The notes under the pieces were generated by a model, which was not told where the DNA came from, ran no database searches, and saw only the letters and a list, made by a program, of their open reading frames with translations. Source: Dastarcus helophoroides (lineage: Eukaryota; Arthropoda; Insecta; Coleoptera; Bothrideridae). From it: a stretch of DNA of 64,000 nucleotides. Below are positions 54,301 through 64,000 of this stretch, piece by piece; position 1 is the stretch's first letter; the number at the start of each line of letters is the position of its first letter. A program made the position numbers and the translations under genes. Location: contig CM053330.1 in assembly GCA_028583605.1 (NCBI GenBank), positions 27,111,233 to 27,175,232 of the forward strand, written 5' to 3'.

Positions 54301-57300
54301 GGAAGCTGTCCGCACTTCAAAATCAATAGCATATTTAATTTTATAGAGCCAAAAGTAGGGTCCCAAATTAGGAGATTATAAGAAAATGTGAAAATATTGA
54401 AAGAAGAGTGAACATTTGCTGCATGACGTTTGACCATAAAGAGTGATCTTGATAAAATCCTGTTTTGAAACAGGAAATGATTGAAAGTGTGGAGTAAACA
54501 TCCAAAATTTTGACAAAACTAGCTGTCAACGTATTAAAATCAATAAAGCAGTAAATTGTTTAAGAAAATGCCAAAACTGAGTTTTCAGAATTAGAAGATT
54601 AGAAAAAAAAACGCAAATTGGAAGCAAACTTTACAAATTTTGGAAGCCGAATTTTTAAAGTTCTTCATTTATATCAAGATTTTGGTTTCTTTGTTTTTTA
54701 TCAAGAAAAAGACCCAAATTTGATCTTAGCAAATGAAGAAATGTTAAAAGTCAATTTTCGAAACAAAAGTAATGGAATTTTCGGAATAATCGAAATTTGA
54801 AAAACATTTGATCAAAAGAAACTGATATTTTTTGACACTGGTGGTCCAAAGTTACAAATATTAACTGTTATTTTCGTTTTCAGGACGATACTTACACGGA
54901 AAGCTATATTAGTACCATTGGAGTAGATTTCGTAAGTATTCAGAAAACCTGATCGACTCGGCTAATGTTTAAAAATTTCAGAAAATTAGAACAATTGATT
55001 TAGATGGCAAAACAATCAAGTTACAAATTGTAAGTTTCTTTATTCCGTTGTTTTGGGACATTTGCTTATTCCGGATTGGGTTTTAGTGGGACACCGCTGG
55101 CCAGGAACGCTTCAGAACCATCACATCCAGTTATTATAGAGGGGCCCATGGTATCATCGTAGTGTACGATTGTACAGATCAAGATTCGTTCAATAACGTT
55201 AAAACGTGGCTGGAGGAAATCGACCGTTACGCGTGCGACAATGTAAACAAACTTCTGGTAGGGAACAAGAGCGATCTGGCGACTAAAAAAGTCGTGGATT
55301 ATAACACAGCTAAGGTAAGGATGGCAGCTAATTTTATTTATTTGTTTAAAACGACAATCATCGGTTGAACATGATTGTCATTATTATAGCGGGGCGGATT
55401 AAAGTTGGTAGGGGCCCTGTGCAATACTCTGCTGGGGGCGTCTGCTCAATACAAAAACTTTCTATATCAGGTTCACAGTAGTATTAAAAACTTTTCTTTT
55501 AATGTGTTTACAATATTTTTGATGACTAAAAACAAAAAGTTACCAATTTTTTGTGGAGGCCCTTAATTGGTAGGGGCTAAAGATGTGTAGGTAAATGAAC
55601 AAGAAAAGAAAAACAATTAACTATTCGGTAATTTTCCTTATTGCTTCTTGTTTATATCCTAATGCTTCCATGGCTGATTGATATATGCATTCTTTTATTT
55701 GCTGGTATTTGTTTCTGTATGTTCCACAATGTTATTTAATCGACCCTGAAGCTTTGTGGCTAATCGCAATTTATATAGAAACTTAGTTGAATCCTGTTTA
55801 GGCTTTTTAAGTTATATTTTTTATGTGTTATTTCGATGTTTGCATTTGACTTTTCCGTTTAATGTTTGTTTTTTGAATTTTTGAAATTGATAATCTTTGC
55901 CATAACCATATAGTGGTCAGATCCGCATTCAACACTACACAATACCCTTACGTCATTTATTTTTAATCTAGAAGTTTGTTTTTGGATCATATAGTCAGTG
56001 ATTGAATGTAGTTGTTTTTTCGGTTTTTATGCACCTCCTTCTGCGGATAAAATCCGTTTATCGCTTCTAAAGAAGAGACCCTGCAGAAATCTATGAGGCG
56101 TTTTCTGTTGTCATTTTTTCTGCTTTCTCCATATTTTTCTATTACAGGATTATTGCATTGTCCTTTTGCCCACTCTTGCGTTAAAAGTCTCCTAGTAAGC
56201 ACACTTCCTTGTTGTTGTTAATATTTTCCAATGTGCTTCCTACACATCCTAAAACTCATCTTTGTCGTGTATATACGCGTCTTCGTTTGGGACATATACT
56301 CCCATTATCGCAATAGATTGTCCGTTTTTTTTTTCATGTTTAGCTTTATTATTCGTTCATTTACTTCTTCCCAGCTTTTGATGTTGTTTCTGTATTTATT
56401 ATGTACTGCTATGGATACGCATCTTTTTGCACGCATAAGTTTAACATACCCCACTGTAGAAATGAACATATTTCCCTACGGTTTCATTTTCTTTTCCTTT
56501 TTTCTTCGTTTCAGTCAAAACACAAAGGTCTATTTTATTATGTCCCAGTTCTTTCAAAACGTCATTTTATTTAGTTTTTAACCCTTGTATATTCCATGTG
56601 GCCAATCTCATCGACCTTTTCCGTAGCGTTCGTCGTAATTTGTTTCCATCCTGTTTCCGAGGCGTTTTGTTGAAATTGTTAGCATATTTGGATTTTTACG
56701 AAATATGGGGTGCTGGTCCATCGTCTTAACCCTCCTCCTTTTTCCGGACTTGGGACCGGCTAAAGGGTAACTGAGCTTCTCGATCCGCCCAGCCACCCTC
56801 TAGGCGATGTTTCGAAATTTTCAAAAAATTCAAAAATTCTAGAAAAGGTCGAAATATTTAAAAAGTCTAAATTTTAAGAACCCACAATATTTCAAAAAAA
56901 AATTAAAATATTTAAAAAGGTCAAGTTAAAAAGAAAAGTCAAAATTTCGGGAAAAAGTTGAAAATTTGAAAAAGTGTCGAAATTTTAAAAACCCACAATG
57001 TTTAAAAAATGTCGAAGTTAAAAGAATCTGAAGGAAAAAAAAGTGACAAGTAGGTGGAAAAGGTCAAGACAAGAAAGGGGGGGAGGGAATTTTAACAAGA
57101 CGGGGCTTTTTAAATTTCTTAAGTTTTCTTCAAAATTCGTAAATTAATTTCTAGAAATCAGGAAACATTGAGATTTTGGAGGAGGAATCAAATTTTATCA
57201 CAAAAAAATTGAATTTCAAATAATTTTGAAGAAAAAAAATTGAAATTTGACTTAATTTTGGACGCAAATTTTAATATGATAACGAAGGCTTCCACGACCA

Positions 57301-58858
57301 GAGTCAGTACAGGATATACTTCTTCCGGGATTGGACCGTGTCAAAGAACTACTAAAAGTTCTGATCTTTTAAAATTGGCCTTTCATTCTTTCATTATTGC
57401 ATATTCCCTTTTTTATTTATTGTTTCTTTTCTTTGTTCCTGAATGGTGGGCGAAACGTCGAACACTTTTAGTAGTTCTTTGATACCGTCCAATCCTGGAA
57501 GAAGTATATCCTGTGCAAATTTTAATATTTCAATAATTTTTAGACAAAAAATTGTGCATAATTTTGGGCGGGAATATGGAAATTTCGAAAAAAAAATAAT
57601 ATTTCAAAATATTTTGTACAAAATAGGTAAGTGGAACGTTTTAAAAAATATTGGGAAAAATATTCCAATTTCAAAAAATTTGACTTTTCAAATTTTCGAA
57701 ATGTCGATTCCTTTGAATCGACATTTCGAAAAAATCAAAAGTTTCAAAAATGTTGGAGAAAAAAATTTAAGTATTGAAACGTTTTCGATAGAACAAATGT
57801 TAATCCAAATAAAGGGAAAAATATCGACATTTCAAGCAATTGATAGTGAACGTTTAATCAAAAGTAACTGAGACCAATAAAGGAAAAATCACTCTTATCT
57901 TATAAACGGTGACTTGAAAATTTTTTATTGCAAATTTGTCAGCATTACAAAATTAGTCAGAAAGACTCAATTTAACTCAACGCACTTGAATTTTCAAATT
58001 TTGATTCTTTTTTTTTCAATTCAAACTTCCTTTTAAAATTTCGACTAACAATTTTTCTCAAAATTTGGAATATTTTTAAGACTTCGGTCATTTGCAAAGT
58101 TTGGACTTTTTTTAAATTTCCACTTTTCAAAATTGCAACCGTTTTCAATATTTCGATGTTTTTTTAAAATTCACTTATCTCCAAATATCCAAAGATTTCA
58201 AGATTTCCGAAGTTTCCAATTGTTTTAAAACTGCAGTTCTTTTGGTGATTTTGACCTGTTTTTCCAAATTTCAACTTTTCAAAATTGCAGTTTTTTCAAT
58301 ATTTCGACCTTGTTCTTTTTTTCCCAAAATTTCGGATTTTTAAAGATTTTGACTTTCTAAATTTTTAATTTTTTTAATTTCCGGTTTTCAAAAATAATAA
58401 TTTAAAATTCGACATTGTTTCAAAATTGTGAATTTTTTGTTTAGCGCTTACATTTTTTCCAAATTTCAACTTTTTTGTTTAATTTCAGAGTATCAGAATT
58501 TACCCTAAATGCGCATAATCGAATTTTCAACGTTTTTTTGTCTACATAAATCATATTGTTGTTTAAAGGCTCACCAGAATCTATGCTATATTATGTGTAT
58601 TATGAATTTGAACTAGCTAGTTAAATCATTTTCAAATTTTGTTTTTTTTTTATTTTTCAGGAATACGCAGATCAGTTAGGCATCCCGTTTTTAGAAACGT
58701 CGGCGAAGAACGCAAGCAACGTAGAACAGGCGTTCATGACAATGGCGGCGGAAATCAAAAACAGAGTAGGACCACCATCATCGGCGGCGGATCAAGCGAA
58801 TAAAGTTAAAATCGATCAAGGCCGCCCAGTCGAAACCACCAAGTCTGGCTGTTGCTGA
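51370..58858 (+). CDS. Rab1: Rab1 small GTPase, six exons
   Basis: Coding exons are 51370-51383, 53892-53964, 54884-54931, 54982-55029, 55087-55314 and 58661-58858, all joined by GT-AG introns in consistent phase. They give 202 residues starting [20 protein letters not shown]. The P-loop GDSGVGKS, switch [13 protein letters not shown], switch [21 protein letters not shown], the base-binding NKSD and SAK (ETSAKNAS), and the C-terminal double cysteine (SGCC) for geranylgeranylation are all present. The [20 protein letters not shown] start and the [20 protein letters not shown] helix identify Rab1, which controls ER-to-Golgi vesicle traffic. It is intact. Intron 1 (2.5 kb) and intron 5 (3.3 kb) are swollen with repeats, while exons and splice edges are clean. 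Confidence 0.97.
52407..52648. mobile_element. foldback MITE in Rab1 intron 1, about 242 bp
   Basis: About 68-base inverted arms: ATATCGTCGTTGCCGTGGAA then AAATCTTCTATGTGCTGAAA and TGTAAATTTTAAAGGAGAGC, matched in inverse at 52576-52648. A third partial copy (TATCGTCGCTGCAGTGGAAA) sits in the middle. No coding capacity. Confidence 0.8.
52960..53400. repeat. AAATTTCGA-type tract in Rab1 intron 1
   Basis: Decayed phrases such as AGTCGAAACTTTAACTTTTT; fades into other intronic sequence before exon 2. Confidence 0.5.
54460..54800. repeat. AAATTTCGA-type tract in Rab1 intron 2
   Basis: Phrases such as AAGTCAATTTTCGAAACAAA and CGGAATAATCGAAATTTG. It ends about 80 bases before the exon 3 acceptor. 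Confidence 0.5.
55389..55590. repeat. hAT-like fragment in Rab1 intron 5
   Basis: GCGGGGCGGATTAAAGTTGG then TAGGGGCCCTGTGCAATAC resembles hAT left ends of the CAGGGGCGGAT type. TTAATTGGTAGGGGCT recurs at about 55564. The opposite end was not identified. Confidence 0.4.
55740..56815 (-). pseudogene. LINE endonuclease remnant in Rab1 intron 5
   Basis: On the minus strand a short leader ([19 protein letters not shown]) is followed by [17 protein letters not shown] sequence near 56590, the start of an apurinic-type endonuclease. Next come CLLGDF near 56200 (the GDFN block) and [20 protein letters not shown] near 56130-56080. A GSDHY-like catalytic end lies near 55900. I associate the arrangement with RTE/BovB-like ('craniofacial development protein 2-like') endonucleases. 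Many stops and frameshifts; the RT domain is absent. It lies antisense to Rab1. Confidence 0.7.
56816..57300. repeat. AAATTTCGA-type tract in Rab1 intron 5
   Basis: Phrases such as AAATTTTAAGAACCCACAAT (twice) and TTCGGGAAAAAGTTGAAAAT. The duplicated 'AAnCCCACAATnTTTnAAAAA' phrase suggests local duplication of about 115 bp. Confidence 0.55.
57308..57513. repeat. inverted repeat with a decayed hammerhead-like motif
   Basis: The left arm 57308-57360 (AGGATATACTTCTTCCGGGA then TTGGACCGTG and AGAACTACTAAAAGTT) is matched inverted at 57461-57513 with a few changes. Just before the right arm lie TGTTC, CTGA (57439-57442), GAAAC-GTC (57452-57459) and GAACA. The TGTTC/GAACA pair would be helix I and GAAAC-GTC the hammerhead 3' core. 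Helix II and the GA of CUGANGA are lost. Confidence 0.6.
57530..58510. repeat. AAATTTCGA-type tract in Rab1 intron 5
   Basis: First half purine-first (TTTCGAAAAAATCAAAAGTT), second half pyrimidine-first (TTTCGACTAACAATTTTTCT, CAATATTTCGACC), as in a large decayed palindrome. It ends 150 bases before exon 6. Confidence 0.6.
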
Positions 58859-59965
58859 AAACCCCCTCCCTTAGGTAACGACGAATTTGAAGCTTTAAAA
58901 CCACGGGCGCAACGAAAACCAAGTGTTTGAACCCATCTAGTGACATCCAGTCGCATCTGGTCACTTTTAAGCACGTTTATGAGAAATTATAATTCTTGAA
59001 TGAAGTCCAATGTTATGCTAAAATATAGGGAATGTAATCCAACAAACTTTTGCTCTCGCTGCGCCTCCCGTTGGTTAAAGCAGTTTTGGGTAAACCAGGT
59101 TTATGTTGCAGGTTGTAAGTGGACGCTTGCTAGTGACGGTTTTCTTGTTTCAGGTGGAGAGTTCAAATTGCTCTTACAATATTTTTTGTACTGCGGTGGA
59201 GCGCCGCACCCTTATGTTAGTAATATCCATCCTTTTAAATAGTTTGTTTTGAGGTTTTATTCCAACTTAGTCCTTGTGAAAATTAATTCAACTTATTAAA
59301 CACCATCGTAAACACTGTTAACATTATTATTATAACCCATTTATTAAGTATAAAATAAAATAAATAGGTAATATATTTATTTGAGTATTTCAAATTTTTT
59401 GTAGATATTTATAGGAAACTAAGGATTTTCATAAGGTTGCTTCATTTATTTTGTAAAATTCTTCGTTTCTGCTGTCAACAAGCGTTATTTTGTTAAATAC
59501 ATTATAATTTTTAAATATAATTCATAATGACTCGTTTTGTTCATTTATTTGACCTCTGTCAATTTCTCTTTTAATTTCCCCAAATTAGGTGATATGCACC
59601 AAAGTGTAGGTAAATGGCACATTATTTTTAATTTGTCTATTATTAGTAAAATGTTTGTTTTATTTCTGAATGTAGATATCAAACTTAGATGTAACTTTTA
59701 TATAATTATAAAGAAACCATGTTTCTGATTTGTAATAGAATACATTCTTTTATTATTAAACATTTGTATGAAATTTATGTAAATCATCAGTATAGAATAT
59801 CTTAAGTAAAAATCATTTTTTATTTGGTTCACCTTGGTTAAACGAGTATTGCTCCAGAATTCAGGTAGAAAATTTTTCTGATGGGAAATGTTTGCTTTTG
59901 ATATCTGGTTCTGTTCAGCTAGCTAACAGGAGAAAATGACGCGCATCTGGTTGTTGCAAGTAGGG
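58859..59965 (+). other. Rab1 3' UTR and flank
   Basis: Relatively unique sequence. Overlapping AATAAA signals lie at 59354-59364, about 500 bases after the stop, a plausible polyadenylation region. No other gene recognised. Confidence 0.5.
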
Positions 59966-60395
59966 TTGTTAGGGATGTGATATTTCTGATCTGGATAAGG
60001 ATATATTGCGAACATTATATCAGTGACAGATATGGATATGAAATTATTTCGGATATCCAATAGTTTTGGATATTACTTTGGTTACAGCTATTTTTAAATT
60101 ATTTTTGTCGATGCAGTAGAAAAGGTCTTTAAGCTATGTCTATTTAATAAAACTCTAAAACACTGACTGACAAACAATACATAGCCTAAACTGATCAGTT
60201 TAGGAGGATTTCGCAGTAAGAAAGGATTTTTGAAAATTCGTCCCACAAGACTATTAAATAGATGAAAAAAAAATTGTATTATTGCATGAAAGTTCCTCAA
60301 TTTTGAAGTTGGAACTATGAAAATTGGTGTTGAGACTTCAGTTTATAAAAAACAGTTGGTTTATCGGCGTTTTTTGGCAATTCATCCCCTTAGGG

Positions 60396-60996
60396 CAGCG
60401 GTCGGCAACCCGCACTTCCCATTCTTCTCGTTGCGGCGCGCAGACTTAAATTTGAAATTTCGATGTTTTTTCTAAAAATTACATTTAAAAGTCGAAAATT
60501 CGAGTTTTAATCTGAAATTTTTATGTCTGTAAATTTTACAGTTTTTCGAAATTTCCGATTTGTTGTTAAAAAGTACCTAGAAATGTAAACTTTTTTTTCC
60601 TCAAAATTTCAACTTTGGCGTCAATTATTCAAAATTTCAACTTTATTTTGCTGCCTTAAATCCAACTTATGAAGACTTTTTTATAATTTGTTTTCAAAAT
60701 ATTAAAATGTACAGAAAAAAACTTTATTTTAATCTAAAAATGTTTAGTTTATATTCAAAATTTTAACTTAGTTTTAACTTTTAAAATTTAAATTTTCGAA
60801 AAATTTAGAGATAACTCAAAAGTTTCGAGTACAAACTTAATTATGATTAGATTAAATATTAGTAGTGATAATATTGCCAGGATCTTTTTTTAGTATTCTA
60901 TTTTATTTGAGACATGAGCTTTTTTTTAGTGGTGGCCCGCTTAAAAACGTTCCTTTTGAATGTGGCCCGCGTTCCTAAAAAGACTGCCGATCTCTG
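60396..60996. mobile_element. hAT-like MITE, 601 bp, nested
   Basis: The ends CAGCGGTCGGCA and, inverted, CAGAGATCGGCA are followed inward by GCGGCGCGC and GCGGGCCAC boxes. The flanks CCTTAGGG (60388-60395) and CCTTATTC (60997-61004) agree at 5 of 8 bases, a decayed 8-bp duplication. The middle 400 bases are AAATTTCGA-type tract. Confidence 0.72.
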
Positions 60997-61221
60997 CCTT
61001 ATTCGCATTCGAAAGTATCTACAAAATATAGGGTACTGATATTGATTTCCAAAAGAAAATTAATCTTAAATTGCAATATTTTATAAAGAAACCATGATTC
61101 ATTATTAGATAAAAAGGTCTGTTTTGTGAATTTACAAGGAAAATAGATGTCGGAATTTTTTTAAACAAATATATCGAATCATTTTTTCTTTTTCTTCATA
61201 TGCGCAACAGCTCTTAGATTA

Positions 61222-61265
61222 TTCGGTATTGGTCTAAGGAAGATAAGCACTTAAGTATTGTCCAA
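61222..61265 (+). repeat. mariner fragment
   Basis: TTCGGTATTGGTCTAAGGAA then GATAAGCACTTAAGTATT matches the mariner transposase at about 42648-42720. No ends remain. Confidence 0.6.
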
Positions 61266-61279
61266 ATACACACGTAAAA

Positions 61280-62480
61280 TTTTTAAAAATAGTCACGATT
61301 TTCGAGAAAATTTCTATATTAAAAAGTTTCAAAATTTGAGTACATGGAAAGGGTTCAAAATTTTGAAAATAGAAACTCGTTAAAACAGTTAAAATTTTGA
61401 AGAAATATTTTTAAAATAAATTAATATTTAAAAATAAACCAAAGTTTTTAAAAAATTTCAAATTTTGAAAAATAGACCAGATTTTAGAGTCGATATTTTC
61501 AGAAAATTTAAAGTCGCAAATTGTGTAAAAATAACTCGAAAATATTTAAAAGGTTAAAATTTGGATAAAGGCTAAAATTTTGAAGTTATGAATTTCAAAA
61601 AAAGTCGAAATTTTAAAATATGTCATTTTCATGGAGAGTTAAGATTAAATAAATCCTGATTTTCAAAATTTAGAGAAATTAAAATTTCTAAAAAAGTTAA
61701 AGTCGAAATGGTCAAAAAAAAGCATGGGAAAAATTTTTTAATAATCGACATTTAAAAAACGTTGCAATTTAAACAAAAACTGGAAATGTTTAAATAAAGT
61801 CGATAGTTTAAAATATCTGAAAATAAAAAAGTAGTCAAAATTTGATTTTTTTCTAAAAAAATTACAATTTTTAAAAAAATTAAATTTGGGAAAAAGGTGA
61901 AAAATGAGGATTTTGCAAATAAAACTTTGTAAAATAATCAGAATTTTCGGAATGTTGTTATTTTCAACAAAAAATGCTAAATTTTCGAAAAAAACCAAAA
62001 CTTTAAAATCGAAATTGGTAAAAACATCATAATTTTTAAAAAAGTAGACATTTTTGGAAGCAAATGAAGCATAAAAAAGTCGAAATGTCAAAGACGGTAA
62101 AATTTTTTAAAAAGAGCCCAAATTTTGACAGGAAATCACATTTTTGCAAAAGCAGGAAATTTTTAAATAAAATCGCAAGTTTGGAAAAACTCAACATTAT
62201 TAAAAATTTTATTTGTTAAATTTTCAGAGAAACCTGAAATCCACAAAAATTTTGAAAAATCAAATATTAAAAAAAACCGAAGTTTTGAAAAGAGACAAAA
62301 TTTTGATTAAAAAAATTTAAATTTTGAAATGAAGTCAAAATCTTGAGAAAAATTCATATCTTCACAAAAAAACACAATTTAAAAAAATGAAAATATTAAA
62401 AAATTGGAAATTTAAAAAAAATCGAAGTTTTGGAAAAATGTCGAAATTAAAAAAAAATCAATTTATTAACATGTTAAAGA
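61280..62480. repeat. AAATTTCGA-type degenerate tract, 1.2 kb
   Basis: Continuous decayed purine-first phrases (AAATTTTGAAAAATAGACCA, AAGTCGAAATTTTAAAATAT) inside the large TIR element. A plus-strand A-rich bias gives spurious phenylalanine-rich frames on the other strand. Confidence 0.65.
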
Positions 62481-62698
62481 AAGTAGTTAATGCCCGTGGC
62501 AATAGTGAGTAAGGTTAGGTCGCATCCTAACAAGTTTGTTTCAGAATTTTAGTTGACTAAAAAAAAATAATCGCCACAGTAATTATTTCAAATAATATCC
62601 GAAACATTCATATCGATTTCGGTTACGGATTCGGATATTTTTTTATTTCGGATATCCGATAGTTTCGACTACGATTAAGGAGCTCCATAACATCCCTA

Positions 62699-63089
62699 GT
62701 TACAGGGGAGGTATTAGGCGTAACGTCCTTACATTAGAATTTGAGAGACAAAGACTGACTCGGTATTTTATCAAATTTCCATTAGTGTGAATAAAGCTGC
62801 ATTTTACAAATTACAATTTAACCCCTTGATATACAAATAAAACTGAATTTGATTAGGTCCGTAAAATACTATTTAATTTCCCTCAGCTGAACCTGCTAGC
62901 TGAGGAAGAACGTTTTATTTTGAAATTTAGATTCTTAAATAACATTTAAAATCAAGTTAAAACGTTGGAGTACAATTAATTGAAAACAGCACTTGAGTCT
63001 GACTCGTCAGTTGCGACAGTGCACAATGGGTCAATTTGAGCAATTTCTGGCCAAAACCAAGGTTAGTTAGCAAGAATAAAGCTTATTGT
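62699..63089. other. intergenic
   Basis: Nothing recognised. A short CAGCTGAACCTGCTAGCTGAG palindrome at about 62885 can form a small hairpin. Confidence 0.4.
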
Positions 63090-63660
63090 AAAAAGAAAAA
63101 ATTTTGAATTATTAATGTTAAAAAAACCAATGTAAACTCGAAATTTTAAAAAAGTTACGAATTTAAAATCACAACTTTAATACAAACAGTAATAGTAATA
63201 ACAGAAAGTATTGAATTTTAAGACAAAGTTTTGAAAAAACCCATATTTAATATAAAAACTTGAAATTTCAGAAAAAAAAATTGACGTCAAGATTAAAATC
63301 GGAATTTCGTAAAAAAGGCTCCAGATAGTATCGAAATTTTTTATTTAAGGAAGAAATATAAGAAAGAATCGCAATTTATAGAAAAAGTTTCTCGAAAGTA
63401 GATTTATATTCAACATTTCAGAAAAAACTAAATGTATAAAACACCTCATAATGTGTAGCAAAAAATTCGACACAATATTTTCAAAGAAGTACAGGAAATT
63501 TTGAAAAAAAACCGAAATTCCAACTACGAAATTTATTTCCTTAAGACCTCGTAGAAAAATTTCAAATTTTCGAAGTCGAAGTTTCAACTACGAAAACTCT
63601 TAAAAGTCAAAATTTTTTTAAGAAGTCTAAATTTGGGTTTTGGTGGAACAGACTGGTCCT
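63090..63660. repeat. AAATTTCGA-type degenerate tract
   Basis: Phrases such as AAAATTTCAAATTTTCGAAG and TCGAAGTTTCAACTACGAAA. The tract resumes after the PLE palindrome (63870-64000). Confidence 0.6.
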
Positions 63661-63670
63661 TGTTATCTTC

Positions 63671-63869
63671 AAAAATTGAAATAAAAATCTTGTCACTTGA
63701 AACCAAGAAATATTAAAAAACACAACAAAAGTTGCTCTAACGCGTTTCAATAGCGTGTATCATCTCTCTGAAGATGATAGCTTGGCTATCGAAATGCGGT
63801 AGAGCAGCTTTTCTTGTGTTTTTTTAATATTTCTTGGTTTTAGGGGACAAGATTTGTATTTCAATTTTT
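63671..63869. repeat. palindromic PLE terminus
   Basis: Both arms are PLE-tail sequence. The left arm (AACCAAGAAATATTAAAAAA, GTTGCTCTAACGCGTTTCAA) is the minus-strand form. The right arm (GGTAGAGCAGCTTTTCTTGT, then TTAATATTTCTTGGTTTTAG) is the plus-strand form. They meet near 63755. It is a head-to-head join of two copies of the end seen at 5055-5165. Confidence 0.85.
63762..63806 (+). ncRNA. hammerhead-ribozyme-like motif, second PLE copy
   Basis: The core CTGAAGA (63768-63774) is followed, after one T, by helix II GATAGC (63776-63781) with GCTATC (63785-63790) and then GAAA (63791-63794). Relative to 5055-5104 one helix II pair has changed from C-G to T-A on both sides, which keeps pairing. 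Helix III is ATGCGGT rather than ACGCGT, so that part is decayed. Confidence 0.55.
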
Positions 63870-64000
63870 AAATTTGGGTTTATAATGAAACTTAAGACAA
63901 AATAAAAATTAAAAAAACTTACATTGGGGTTATAATTTCGGAAGAAACTCAAAATCCTTAGGAAAAGCGAAGTTTGAAGTCAATATTGTGAAAAAAGTAT

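Larger units (their letters stand above)
59970..62698. mobile_element. large non-autonomous hAT-like element (TAGGGATGT ends)
   Basis: The left end TAGGGATGTGATA and the right end read inward TAGGGATGTTATGG are inverted. Near both ends ATTTCGGATATCCAATAGTTT and ATTTCGGATATCCGATAGTTT occur, here as direct copies. Such GGATATCC-rich ends are typical of an insect hAT family. No exact 8-bp duplication is seen. The interior is mostly AAATTTCGA-type tract and includes the nested element at 60396-60996. No transposase found. Confidence 0.6.

Noticed and set aside
56231..56581. 116-residue hydrophobic plus-strand protein
   Set aside because: It is the complement of the LINE endonuclease remnant in Rab1 intron 5; the hydrophobicity reflects T-rich sequence.
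61738..62091. 117-residue phenylalanine-rich minus-strand frame
   Set aside because: It is the translation of an AAATTTCGA-type tract, where A-rich plus strand gives TTT codons; the same artefact occurs at 19293-19541 and 47355-47543.
59970..62698. 8-bp target duplication around the large TIR element
   Set aside because: The bases flanking the TAGGGATGT ends (AGGGTTGT and GTTACAGG) do not match, so the element call rests on the inverted ends only.

Overview
The window is eukaryotic nuclear DNA from an insect, AT-rich and heavily invaded by repeats. A beetle is my best guess but is only inference. The support is two housekeeping genes with GT-AG introns whose proteins match insect ribosomal protein S25 and Rab1, three intronless divergent ionotropic receptor (IR) genes of the arthropod chemosensory type, and remnants of Penelope, mariner, pogo, hAT and LINE elements common in insects.

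Layout. 1-7545: a decayed LINE split by a mariner, a tRNA-derived SINE fragment, a 5'-truncated Penelope-like element (PLE) with a hammerhead-like tail, and a decayed pogo/Tigger element. 9327-11258: IR gene 1 (+). 11259-22297: a LINE with an 'LYxDDIKLY'-type reverse transcriptase, three more TIR elements, a long degenerate AAATTTCGA tract, and a perfect 124-bp inverted repeat whose arms each encode a consensus hammerhead ribozyme. 22298-24259 (-) and 26522-28537 (+): IR genes 2 and 3, divergently transcribed around a hAT-like MITE. 28538-45100: tracts, a probable solo LTR, a 2.3-kb non-autonomous hAT element with an 8-bp target duplication, a mariner, a hAT with an 8-bp target duplication, and a mariner carrying a 452-bp hAT MITE. 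45165-46065: RpS25 (four exons). 46066-51369: repeats, including a 414-bp foldback element built from a 20-bp unit. 51370-58858: Rab1 (six exons, introns full of repeats). 58859-64000: Rab1 3' flank, a large TIR element with another nested in it, and a palindromic PLE terminus.

Function. The three IRs look like a small dispersed cluster of recently related chemosensory receptors separated by transposon accumulation. RpS25 (translation) and Rab1 (ER-to-Golgi transport) are ordinary housekeeping neighbours with no functional tie to the IRs.

Most unusual content. (1) Hammerhead-type motifs occur at several PLE-like termini, one pair forming a perfect palindrome, with a compensatory base change between two others. 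(2) By-eye, about a fifth of the window is degenerate AAATTTCGA-type sequence. Intact copies with a 20-bp period sit inside a foldback element, and long decayed tracts sit inside hAT-like elements, which suggests a minisatellite spread by DNA transposons. All boundaries were read by eye without alignment software.
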